Part shown: one piece after another, positions 1-5,842 of the stretch | How positions within the stretch are numbered: position 1 is the first letter of the stretch | Layout: every line of letters begins with the position of its first letter | Source of the DNA: JAJFTV01 sp964426355 | Lineage (GTDB): Bacteria; Chloroflexota; Anaerolineae; Anaerolineales; Anaerolineaceae | DNA: 9,599 bases | NCBI GenBank assembly: GCA_964426355.1 | Contig: CAYRRA010000168.1 | Coordinates: forward strand, 1 to 9,599 | Direction: 5' to 3' | Notes under the pieces: model-generated | Told to the model about the DNA's origin: nothing | Seen by the model: the letters and a program-made list of their open reading frames with translations, nothing else | Databases searched by the model: none | Made by a program: the position numbers and the translations under genes

Positions 1-192
1 CCTGGGAAAAAACGCACCGCATGGCATTACAGTTTCAGTTTAAATAACTGGACGCTCTTTTTCAATACCAAATCCGTGCTTTTTGTTTCACCCATTTAAC
101 CGCATTTCAAAAATAGGGGTAGAAATGGATACCCTATTTCAGATAAAATATGGATACAGATAGTCTTAATAGTATTGGTTGGGAGCTAGATA
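1..192. other. Leading region without a secure gene
   Basis: No complete gene is visible. Two plus-strand frames are open from the window edge. One ends at TAA 45-47 and would give a tail ending HRMALQFQFK; the other stays open to TAA 97-99. Either could be the 3' end of an upstream gene, and nothing identifies the product. The region also holds an inverted repeat at 111-139, listed separately. I see no convincing -35/-10 pair for the acetyltransferase gene at 193, although the stretch 141-180 is AT-rich and contains several imperfect -10-like hexamers. Confidence 0.4.
111..139. repeat. 8-bp perfect inverted repeat upstream of the acetyltransferase gene
   Basis: AAATAGGG (111-118) is matched by CCCTATTT (132-139) around a 13-nt loop. 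On the minus strand the stem runs into five T's (complement of 109-113), so it resembles a weak intrinsic terminator in that direction. On the plus strand no T-run follows. It may be a terminator, an operator half-site pair or chance. Confidence 0.4.
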
Positions 193-732
193 ATGACATT
201 ACCGATCGAAACAGACCGGTTGCTCATACGCCGTTTTATGCAAGGGGATGTCGAAGATATTTATGCTTTTGCATCTGACCCTCAGGTTTCCAAACATTTA
301 CACGGTTTCCCAGGTATGACAATCAAAGATGTCAGCAAGTATGTTTCACAGCAGGGTTGTTCTGATACTGGCGAAATCGGCAAATGTCTTGACCTGGCAG
401 TTTATTTGAAATCGGAAAAGAAGGTAATCGGTCTGGTAACACTGGTTACGCATGAACATTTCCAGGGCGAAATTGGTTTTGCTTTGAACGTTAAATATCA
501 GCGTCAGGGATATGCCGCAGAAGCGGTGCGGGCGATACTTTGGTATGCTTTCTCGTTCCTGAACTTACACCGCGTTTGTGCAAAGACCGAACGCGATAAT
601 ATCAGTTCATGGATGCTGCTGGAAAAGGTGGGGATGCGGCGCGAAGGCGTGCTGATCCATGATCATTTGGTTGCTGGCAAATGGCAGGATACTTTTCTTT
701 ATGCTGTCCTTGCAGAAGAATGGACCGGATGA
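193..732 (+). CDS. GNAT family N-acetyltransferase (RimJ/RimL-like)
   Basis: The 179-residue protein is a single GNAT domain of the Acetyltransf_3 (RimJ/RimL/SpeG-like) type. Such enzymes move an acetyl group from acetyl-CoA to an amine on a protein N-terminus, small molecule or antibiotic. The opening LPIETDRLLIRRF is the typical first strand of this subfamily. The acetyl-CoA pyrophosphate loop is seen as QRQGYA (residues 103-108) after the strand EIGFALN. The C-terminal DNISSWMLLEKVGM stretch (135-148) matches the usual N-xxS-xxxLEKxGF element. The ATG is preceded by GGGAG at 181-185, about 7 nt away, which supports the start. The length is usual for the family. The gene is followed by a hairpin with a T-run, so it is probably transcribed alone. 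The substrate cannot be read from sequence or context. Confidence 0.9.
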   Translation: MTLPIETDRLLIRRFMQGDVEDIYAFASDPQVSKHLHGFPGMTIKDVSKYVSQQGCSDTGEIGKCLDLAVYLKSEKKVIGLVTLVTHEHFQGEIGFALNVKYQRQGYAAEAVRAILWYAFSFLNLHRVCAKTERDNISSWMLLEKVGMRREGVLIHDHLVAGKWQDTFLYAVLAEEWTG

Positions 733-823
733 TGATGAAGGATCGATGCGATGGAAAAACACGCTGTTCACAGCCATACCGCAGCAGCGAATCGCAGTAG
801 AATATTTATAAGCAGAATTTCAG

Positions 824-847
824 CCAGCCTGGGTTCAGGCGGTTTTT
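824..847 (+). terminator. Small intrinsic terminator candidate
   Basis: GCCTG (827-831) pairs perfectly with CAGGC (836-840) around a 4-nt loop, and five T's follow at 843-847. The stem is short but GC-rich. It lies between the acetyltransferase gene and the kinase gene, where a terminator would be expected. Confidence 0.4.
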
Positions 848-875
848 GCAAGAAAGGATGAACCGGCTTTATAAA
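846..875 (+). promoter_or_regulatory. Promoter candidate for the ppk2 group
   Basis: TTGCAA (846-851) and TATAAA (870-875) are separated by 18 bp and match the sigma70 boxes at 4/6 and 5/6 positions. A transcript would begin near 882, just before the ribosome binding site GGAAGG (891-896) of the gene at 905. The -10 overlaps an 8-bp stem, CCGGCTTT-ATAA-AAAGCTGG (863-882, one G-T pair), which may affect initiation or be coincidental. Confidence 0.35.
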
Positions 876-904
876 AAGCTGGCAAAGAGTGGAAGGATTA
901 GAAA

Positions 905-1708
905 ATGAAAAAATACCGGGCTAAGCCGGGTCAAAAAGTTGATTTGAAAGATTGGGACCCGGATGATACCAGCAAATTTGATGGAAAGAAAGACCAGGGG
1001 GTGAGGCGTCTTCTGGAATTGAACGAAAAGCTGGAGGTCTTGCAAGAAATGCTTTTTGCAGAACATAAGCATAAAGTGCTGGTTGTTCTGCAAGGCATGG
1101 ACACCAGTGGCAAGGATGGCGCGATTCGGCATGTTTTTGAAGGGGTCAACCCGCAGGGTGTGCGCGTGGCAAACTTCAAGGTACCCACAGAAATTGAGCT
1201 TGATCATGATTACCTGTGGCGTGTTCACCAAAAGGTGCCTGCCAGGGGCGAGATTGTCATTTTTAACCGCTCGCATTATGAAGATGTGCTGGTGGTGCGC
1301 ATCCATGAGTTGGTGCCGCCCGAGGTCTGGAAAAAAAGGTACGACCAGATCAATGCGTTTGAGAAAATGCTGGCGGAAGAAGGCGTTTTGATTCTTAAGT
1401 TTTTCTTGAACATCAGCAAGGACGAGCAGAAAGAGCGTCTGCAGGCACGCCTGGACGACCCTCAAAAGCAGTGGAAATTCCGCGTAGGTGATTTAAAGGA
1501 GCGCGCACTTTGGGGAGACTATCGCGAGGCATACGAGGACGTTTTAGAACGCACCAGCACAGATTGGGCTCCCTGGTATATTGTGCCTTCCGATAAGAAG
1601 TGGTACCGCAACCTGGTGATCGGCAGCTTGCTGGTGGATGCGCTGGAGAGCTTGAATATTCAATATCCACCCCATGAGGATGATTTGAGCGGTGTGGTGA
1701 TTGAGTGA
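905..1708 (+). CDS. ppk2: PPK2 family polyphosphate kinase, class III-like
   Basis: PPK2 enzymes transfer phosphate between inorganic polyphosphate and nucleotides in the cytoplasm. Class III members phosphorylate both AMP and ADP. The 267-residue protein has the whole family pattern. It begins MKKYR with DPDDTS at 19-23. The Walker A loop is GMDTSGKDG (64-72), followed by VFEGVNPQGVRV (77-88). The Walker B segment is FNRSHYEDV (120-128) with E126-D127. The lid and C-terminal core elements are KFFLNISKDEQ (165-175), RLDDPQKQWKF (182-192) and APWYIVPSDKKWYRN (222-236). From memory, length, opening and motifs closely resemble the Meiothermus/Deinococcus class III enzymes, and the acidic residue at 126 fits that class. 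GGAAGG at 891-896 supports the ATG. An SDR gene follows 13 bp after the stop, so the two are probably co-transcribed. AMP/ADP preference is inferred, not shown. Confidence 0.93.
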   Translation: MKKYRAKPGQKVDLKDWDPDDTSKFDGKKDQGVRRLLELNEKLEVLQEMLFAEHKHKVLVVLQGMDTSGKDGAIRHVFEGVNPQGVRVANFKVPTEIELDHDYLWRVHQKVPARGEIVIFNRSHYEDVLVVRIHELVPPEVWKKRYDQINAFEKMLAEEGVLILKFFLNISKDEQKERLQARLDDPQKQWKFRVGDLKERALWGDYREAYEDVLERTSTDWAPWYIVPSDKKWYRNLVIGSLLVDALESLNIQYPPHEDDLSGVVIE

Positions 1709-1721
1709 TAAAGGGATTGGC

Positions 1722-2588
1722 GTGACACGGATGAGTTCCAAAAGCTGGCGAGGAAAGACTGCCGTTGTTACAGGTGCATCGAGCGGCATTGGCTCGGCTG
1801 TGGCGGTACGGCTGGGGCAAGAGGGGATGCGTGTGCTGCTCACAGCCCGCCGGCTGGAAAAGTTGAAACAGGTGAAAGCCAGCGTGGAAAACGAAGGTGG
1901 GCAGGCTGAAATTATCCAGGCAGACCTGGAAAATGAAGAGGAACGCCATGTGTTGTTCGCCAGGAGCCTGGCTTTGGGCGAGGTGGATGTGCTGGTGAAT
2001 AATGCCGGGTTTGGCTGGTACGGTTATTATGCCGATATGCCCTGGGAAACGGCACAATCCATGATCCGTCTGAACGTAGAGGCAGCAGCACAACTCACCT
2101 ATCTCTTTCTGGGACACATGCAGAAGAGAGGAACAGGGCATCTCATTCACATAGGCTCAATCTCCGGTGCCTTCCCAAACCAGGGCACTTCAGCTTATTC
2201 AGCTTCAAAGGCTTATATAAATACACTTTCTACTGTGCTTCACCGAGAACTTCGGCATACCCCCATTCACTCCAGCCTGGTATTGCCCGGACCGGTGGCA
2301 ACTGAATTTTTCGATCACGCGGCGAACAGCCTGGGCGGCAGGCGTATCCCGGCGGAACGTTTTGCGGTCAGTCCGCAGCGGGTAGCGAGTTGCGTTTGGT
2401 CTTTGCTGCGCCACCCACGCCGTGCAGCGTATGTCCCCTGGTGGCTGGGTGCTGCCCCGTGGGTTGAACTTCTCTTCGGTTGGTTTGTCGATCTGCTGGG
2501 ACCGTTGCTGTTGCGGCGTGCACCATCACAGCCTCATCCGTCTGTTCCAATGGCTCCCAGGGCAGATTCTTCTGCAAAACATAGATAA
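1722..2588 (+). CDS. Short-chain dehydrogenase/reductase with hydrophobic C-terminal segment
   Basis: This is a classical SDR, an NAD(P)-dependent oxidoreductase with a Rossmann fold. With the start used here (288 residues), the cofactor loop is TGASSGIG (17-24), the structural motif NNAG is at 93-96, and the catalytic Ser-Tyr-Lys are S146, Y159 and K163 in GSISG...YSASK. ARR after the second strand (about 42-44) suggests NADP preference. Residues 238-266 are strongly hydrophobic and Trp-rich (PWWLG...LLFGWFVDLLGPLLL) and may attach the enzyme to the membrane; a Pro/Ser-rich basic tail follows. The start is uncertain. GTG at 1722 has AAGGG (1711-1715) 6 nt upstream, while ATG at 1731 and TTG at 1701 (overlapping the kinase gene) are also possible. 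The gene follows ppk2 closely. The substrate is unknown; the general form resembles the acyl/lipid-type SDRs with C-terminal anchors. Confidence 0.9.
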   Translation: MTRMSSKSWRGKTAVVTGASSGIGSAVAVRLGQEGMRVLLTARRLEKLKQVKASVENEGGQAEIIQADLENEEERHVLFARSLALGEVDVLVNNAGFGWYGYYADMPWETAQSMIRLNVEAAAQLTYLFLGHMQKRGTGHLIHIGSISGAFPNQGTSAYSASKAYINTLSTVLHRELRHTPIHSSLVLPGPVATEFFDHAANSLGGRRIPAERFAVSPQRVASCVWSLLRHPRRAAYVPWWLGAAPWVELLFGWFVDLLGPLLLRRAPSQPHPSVPMAPRADSSAKHR

Positions 2589-2628
2589 TATACGCTTCAC
2601 ACAAGCGAGGGATGACAGGAGGTCTTTC

Positions 2629-3060
2629 ATGTCCAAGAAAAATCGAGTCAGAACATCAAATATTACTGCAGCGGTGTGGTTGATTGGGCTTGGAATTTTA
2701 TGGCTAACCAATCTTTGGTGGCCCGGTATCCTGATTTTGATTGGTGTGAGTTTGCTGGTACAGACAATGGTACCAGGCAGCGAGCCCGAGAAAATCATCA
2801 CGCCAAAACCTGAACCGGTGGTTGCAAAAGAACCAGAAGCGCCGGTAGAGCCCGAAAAAGCCGAGGATGTGTGGGAGGAAGATGAAAGCGAAACCCCTGC
2901 TTTTATTCAACCCCAGGAATCAAAGAAATTTGACGCTGCGCTTCTTCCACAGAACTGCCCTGCTTGCGGCGGTCCTGTGTTTGAAAATGCGCACAAGGTG
3001 GAATGGCTTGACGAAAAGACGGCAAAATGCCCCTTTTGCAATTACGAGCTTCATCTGTAA
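2629..3060 (+). CDS. Small membrane protein with LiaF-like TM hairpin and C-terminal zinc ribbon
   Basis: The 143-residue protein has three parts. Residues 11-49 form one long or two short membrane segments (ITAAVWLIGLGILWL, then NLWWPGILILIGVSLLV), similar in pattern to the DUF5668/LiaI-LiaF-like transmembrane family. Residues 50-100 are a Pro/Glu/Lys-rich linker. The C-terminus has two CxxC pairs, C110-PA-C113 and C134-PF-C137, forming a zinc ribbon. The frame stays open upstream into the SDR gene, but the ATG at 2629 has a perfect AGGAGG (2617-2622) six bases before it and is clearly the start. It follows the SDR gene by 40 bp, and a small 5-bp hairpin (CGCTT/AAGCG, 2593-2607) sits just before the ribosome binding site. 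The function is unknown. A membrane-tethered zinc ribbon suggests a protein-interaction or sensing role, but this is only inference. Confidence 0.85.
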   Translation: MSKKNRVRTSNITAAVWLIGLGILWLTNLWWPGILILIGVSLLVQTMVPGSEPEKIITPKPEPVVAKEPEAPVEPEKAEDVWEEDESETPAFIQPQESKKFDAALLPQNCPACGGPVFENAHKVEWLDEKTAKCPFCNYELHL

Positions 3061-3088
3061 TCTGGTTTAAAGTTTATCTGCCTTTTAT

Positions 3089-3116
3089 TTGCTAATTTCG
3101 TAACGTGTTCTATAAT
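3089..3116 (+). promoter_or_regulatory. Strong sigma70-type promoter candidate
   Basis: TTGCTA (3089-3094, 4/6 match) is followed by a 16-bp spacer and a perfect TATAAT (3111-3116). A transcript would start near 3123, leaving about 54 nt before the lipoprotein ATG at 3177. It lies in the only intergenic gap between two plus-strand genes here, which fits a new transcription unit. No clear terminator for the preceding gene is visible in 3061-3088. Confidence 0.5.
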
Positions 3117-3176
3117 ATGGAATTGCAGGGAACCTGTGTGTAGAGAAGCACTTTTTTCCCTGCGCGGATGCAATAG

Positions 3177-5114
3177 ATGAGAACAAAACAATCGCGTCGC
3201 TCCAGGCAATGGGCAGCCATTTTTTGCATATTTGTGCTGTTTCTCTCTTCGCTTGCCTGCGAGTTGAGCGATACCTTCACCTGGTCGCGCACATTGACCG
3301 CTCCGAGCGATACCCCGGTGGTAACAGATACAGTATCTCCTGCTGATGTGGGCAAAATCAGCGTCATGGTCGATAGAAAACTCATCAAGGTGAACCTCGA
3401 CCCATTGGGAGAACGACAGATTGACGGTGTGCAGCTAGAGGTGCTGGAACTGGGTGAAACCTATCTTGTCGAGACCTTTGACCCATTGGGAAGATTCCTC
3501 CCGACGGTGACCAGCATAAAAAAAGACCGCGAGCCGCAGCAAGAGGTGGATGCTGTTCAGATCAACCGCACCTGGCAGTGGAGCTTTTCAGTCGGTCAAA
3601 ACCTGGATATCCTCTCTCTGATGAAAAAGCATCTGGGTTCTGTTCAACTTGACAGCCTGCACAGTTTTTCAGGACTGGCTTGGGGGCAGTTAGGCATCAA
3701 TATGATCCTGCCAGTTCCGGATGTGGTGGATGATAACCAGATGCTGGACGTGTATCAGACTCCAGCAGGGCATACTGTTTTGCTGGTGCCACAGGGTATT
3801 CAGGCGGGCGAGATGCCCTCAACTGGTCTGGGTCTGCTTTCACCGGTGGAGCAGGTAACCAGTTTTTCGGAATACATGGTTTTGTCTTTCTTTAGCATGC
3901 CCGCTGAGCCTATCAGTGCTTATTTACGGGCTGCTCAGGCAATGGCGGTAGGCGATTACCTGGGTTTTCCGGAAGATGATTTAGACTGGGCAGTGCTGAA
4001 GGTGAGGGAAGACCGTGCCGGGTTGCCGTTGGATTATCAACCGCCAAGGGGTATTGCTAAAGAAACAGTCAACTGGTTGAATTACGACCAGCGATTGGTG
4101 AGCTCGCTCTACTTCATCCCCATCGAGCGCGTGATGGTGCCCTGTACCGATAAAGACCAGCTTGAAACCGTTGTTGCTCAATTTCCGCAGCCTGGAACCG
4201 TGGTGAATGCATTATCGCAGCCTGTGACGCTTCATATCTGCAGCGAGGTGCTTTCGCAGTCTAAATATGAGACGGTGACCTATCGAACCGATACGCCTAC
4301 CATCACCTTTACCCCATCGAATACATTTACACCCGGGCCAACGCGCACGCCAACCCCGACAGGTACAATACTGCCTTCAAACACTTCCAAGCCGTCAAGT
4401 ACGGTAAAACCGAGCAACACCAGTGCGCCCACCCGCACATCTTCACCCAAATCTACCACAGCGACCCAGGCACCGAGCAGTACCAATGCGTCAAGCAGTA
4501 CCAGTGCGCCATCCTCAACACCTGTGCCGGCGATTTTCGATGATTTCATCACCAGTCCAACCGGTTATAACGGTTCCTATTGGACAAGTATTTACACCAT
4601 TGGCGGGACGCAGGGATGGAGCGGTGCTGAAAAGGCATTCCTACAATCGGTCAACGGTTCGGGATTTCCCAATATTTACTTGCTAAAAGCCTGTCTTCTT
4701 GGAACGGTAGAGTTCCGTGTCAAGACGTTTGAGGATGGAGGTGGAAAATTTATTATTGGCTGGATCGACGAAGCTGTTATAGCAAGTATGGCGAATGGAA
4801 TTTATCTAGAAAGTTATAGTTCAAGCCAGGCGGCATTAACAACTTTGCGCAATGGAACAAAAACCACCACGCCCATTACTGTTTCCAACCGGTCAACAGC
4901 CTGGCATACGTATACCATTTCCTGGAGCCAGAATCCACAAGACTTGTCCATTTCTGCTGGTATTTCAGTGGACGGGGGGACTACTACGTTGGTCACGACC
5001 AATTTACCGGATGAGCGTTTGCATTTTATCATTGGAGCAATCGGAGAAGCAGCGGGTAATGCTGCCTGGATCGAGATTGATTACATCAAGATTTTCTCCA
5101 ACTCCTGTCAGTAA
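3177..5114 (+). CDS. Putative lipoprotein with Thr/Ser/Pro stalk and lectin-like C-terminal domain
   Basis: The 645-residue protein begins with a basic N-region (RTKQSRRSR) and a hydrophobic core ending in LSSLAC. C28 is a plausible lipidation site, though the lipobox is not canonical (Ser at -3), so ordinary signal peptide cleavage is possible. Residues about 45-370 form a domain I do not recognise. Residues 371-452 are an extremely Thr/Ser/Pro-rich stalk typical of extracytoplasmic Anaerolineae proteins. Residues 453-645 open with FDDF, contain WHTYTISW (576-583) followed by VDG (598-600), and end in WIEIDYIKIF. This is the strand pattern of concanavalin/GH16-like beta-sandwiches, and the GH16 catalytic ExDxxE is absent, suggesting binding rather than hydrolysis. 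An in-frame TAG just upstream of the ATG at 3177 rules out a longer ATG start; no good ribosome binding site is visible. I infer a cell-surface protein that binds a polysaccharide or protein. It has no obvious link to the ccm genes downstream. Confidence 0.8.
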   Translation: MRTKQSRRSRQWAAIFCIFVLFLSSLACELSDTFTWSRTLTAPSDTPVVTDTVSPADVGKISVMVDRKLIKVNLDPLGERQIDGVQLEVLELGETYLVETFDPLGRFLPTVTSIKKDREPQQEVDAVQINRTWQWSFSVGQNLDILSLMKKHLGSVQLDSLHSFSGLAWGQLGINMILPVPDVVDDNQMLDVYQTPAGHTVLLVPQGIQAGEMPSTGLGLLSPVEQVTSFSEYMVLSFFSMPAEPISAYLRAAQAMAVGDYLGFPEDDLDWAVLKVREDRAGLPLDYQPPRGIAKETVNWLNYDQRLVSSLYFIPIERVMVPCTDKDQLETVVAQFPQPGTVVNALSQPVTLHICSEVLSQSKYETVTYRTDTPTITFTPSNTFTPGPTRTPTPTGTILPSNTSKPSSTVKPSNTSAPTRTSSPKSTTATQAPSSTNASSSTSAPSSTPVPAIFDDFITSPTGYNGSYWTSIYTIGGTQGWSGAEKAFLQSVNGSGFPNIYLLKACLLGTVEFRVKTFEDGGGKFIIGWIDEAVIASMANGIYLESYSSSQAALTTLRNGTKTTTPITVSNRSTAWHTYTISWSQNPQDLSISAGISVDGGTTTLVTTNLPDERLHFIIGAIGEAAGNAAWIEIDYIKIFSNSCQ

Positions 5115-5160
5115 AACCGGATAATTTGTACTCTCATTGGAATTTAATCTGTTTCATACG

Positions 5161-5210
5161 ACTATCCGTTAAAATTAAGAGGCTGTAAATCCCCTCCGAA
5201 TGCGGATAGT
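5161..5210. repeat. 8-bp perfect inverted repeat upstream of ccmE
   Basis: ACTATCCG (5161-5168) and CGGATAGT (5203-5210) are exact reverse complements separated by 34 nt. A GAGG/CCTC pair (5179-5182 with 5193-5196) could nest inside. The repeat lies in the 147-bp gap between the lipoprotein gene and ccmE, about 50 bp before the ccmE start. It could be a regulator binding site or a leader RNA structure. No T-run follows, so it is not a standard terminator. I found no convincing promoter boxes in this gap. Confidence 0.4.
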
Positions 5211-5261
5211 GGCGTACACTGTTCATAACTACAGCAAGTTCATTTCAAAATGAGGTTGTGT

Positions 5262-5777
5262 ATGACAAACCAGGCAGCCCCGAATTCGGTTTTTCACGGG
5301 CGGTGGAAATTTATTATTGGTGGTGCGTTAATCCTTGTTGCTATCATCTATTTAATCGTGTCTTCCACACAGGCAAACGCACAATATTTTTTAACTGTTG
5401 AAGAACTTAATCAGCGCGTTGATGAGCTGGCGGGAAGAGAGATACGCGTTTCAGGGGTTGTTTTGGGCGATACCATTCAGAACGATACTGAGAACCTGAC
5501 CCTTTCCTTTACAGTTGCGCACATCCCCGGTGACCACAAGGAAATTGAGGCACTGGGCGGCATGGCGACCGTACTGCGTGCTGCGGCAAAGGACTCAAGC
5601 CTGCCACGCATGAGGGTGATTTATTACGGCGTCAGACCTGACCTGTTAAAAGATGAATCGCAGGCGATTATGACCGGAAGACTCAATGCCGATGGTATTT
5701 TTGTGGCGGATGAGCTGTTGTTGAAATGTCCAACAAAATACGAAGAAGTTGTGCCCGAACAGGTAGGGGAATCTTAA
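5262..5777 (+). CDS. ccmE: Cytochrome c maturation protein CcmE, CxxxY variant (heme chaperone)
   Basis: CcmE receives heme from CcmC/CcmAB at the outer face of the membrane and passes it to the CcmF/CcmH lyase. The 171-residue protein has a short cytoplasmic N-terminus, one membrane anchor (about 17-34) and an OB-fold domain. Typical CcmE features are YFLTVEELN (42-50), the strand IRVSGVVLGDTI (61-72), YYGVRPDLLKD (121-131, corresponding to the usual Y.G..PdlF.eG) and GRLNADGIFVADELLLKCPTKY (139-160, split by family landmarks G139, D144, A149). At the heme-attachment site there is C156-PTK-Y160, a CxxxY in place of the classical HxxxY. This variant is known from archaea and some bacteria. 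The ATG at 5262 is preferred over the in-frame ATG at 5250 because GAGG (5252-5255) lies 6 nt before it. It is the first gene of the ccm set. Confidence 0.92.
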   Translation: MTNQAAPNSVFHGRWKFIIGGALILVAIIYLIVSSTQANAQYFLTVEELNQRVDELAGREIRVSGVVLGDTIQNDTENLTLSFTVAHIPGDHKEIEALGGMATVLRAAAKDSSLPRMRVIYYGVRPDLLKDESQAIMTGRLNADGIFVADELLLKCPTKYEEVVPEQVGES

Positions 5778-5842
5778 GAGCCGTTTTAAAATGACCGTGT
5801 TGAATAAAAACATCTATTGGCATTCTTAATGAAGAACATCCC

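Noticed and set aside
869..1465. 198-codon minus-strand open frame
   Set aside because: Antisense to the well-conserved PPK2 core; the product has no domain pattern and is explained as a mirror of the real gene.
1413..2150. 245-codon open frame on the minus strand
   Set aside because: It lies fully antisense to the PPK2 and SDR coding regions, has low-complexity His/Cys/Pro-rich composition with no recognisable motif, and both plus-strand genes have clear family signatures.
2422..2628. In-frame upstream extension of the zinc ribbon membrane protein
   Set aside because: It overlaps the SDR gene in another frame, and the ATG at 2629 has an ideal AGGAGG; the extension has no membrane or domain logic.
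4316..4520. Repeated AGTACCA/AGCA units considered as a repeat array or CRISPR
   Set aside because: Units are short, imperfect and in frame with the Thr/Ser/Pro stalk; no regular spacers or conserved repeat length.
4280..4552. Minus-strand open frame rich in Val/Gly/Leu
   Set aside because: It is the complement of the Thr/Ser/Pro stalk of the lipoprotein gene; its composition is a by-product of that low-complexity codon use.
5178..5200. tRNA-Tyr-like anticodon loop CTGTAAA in the gap before ccmE
   Set aside because: The flanking bases pair poorly, and no TpsiC loop (GTTCGA-type) or acceptor stem is found around it.
5791..5829. 12-codon open frame between ccmE and ccmF, considered as a CcmD
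   Set aside because: No ribosome binding site and far too short; CcmD is longer and has a membrane helix.
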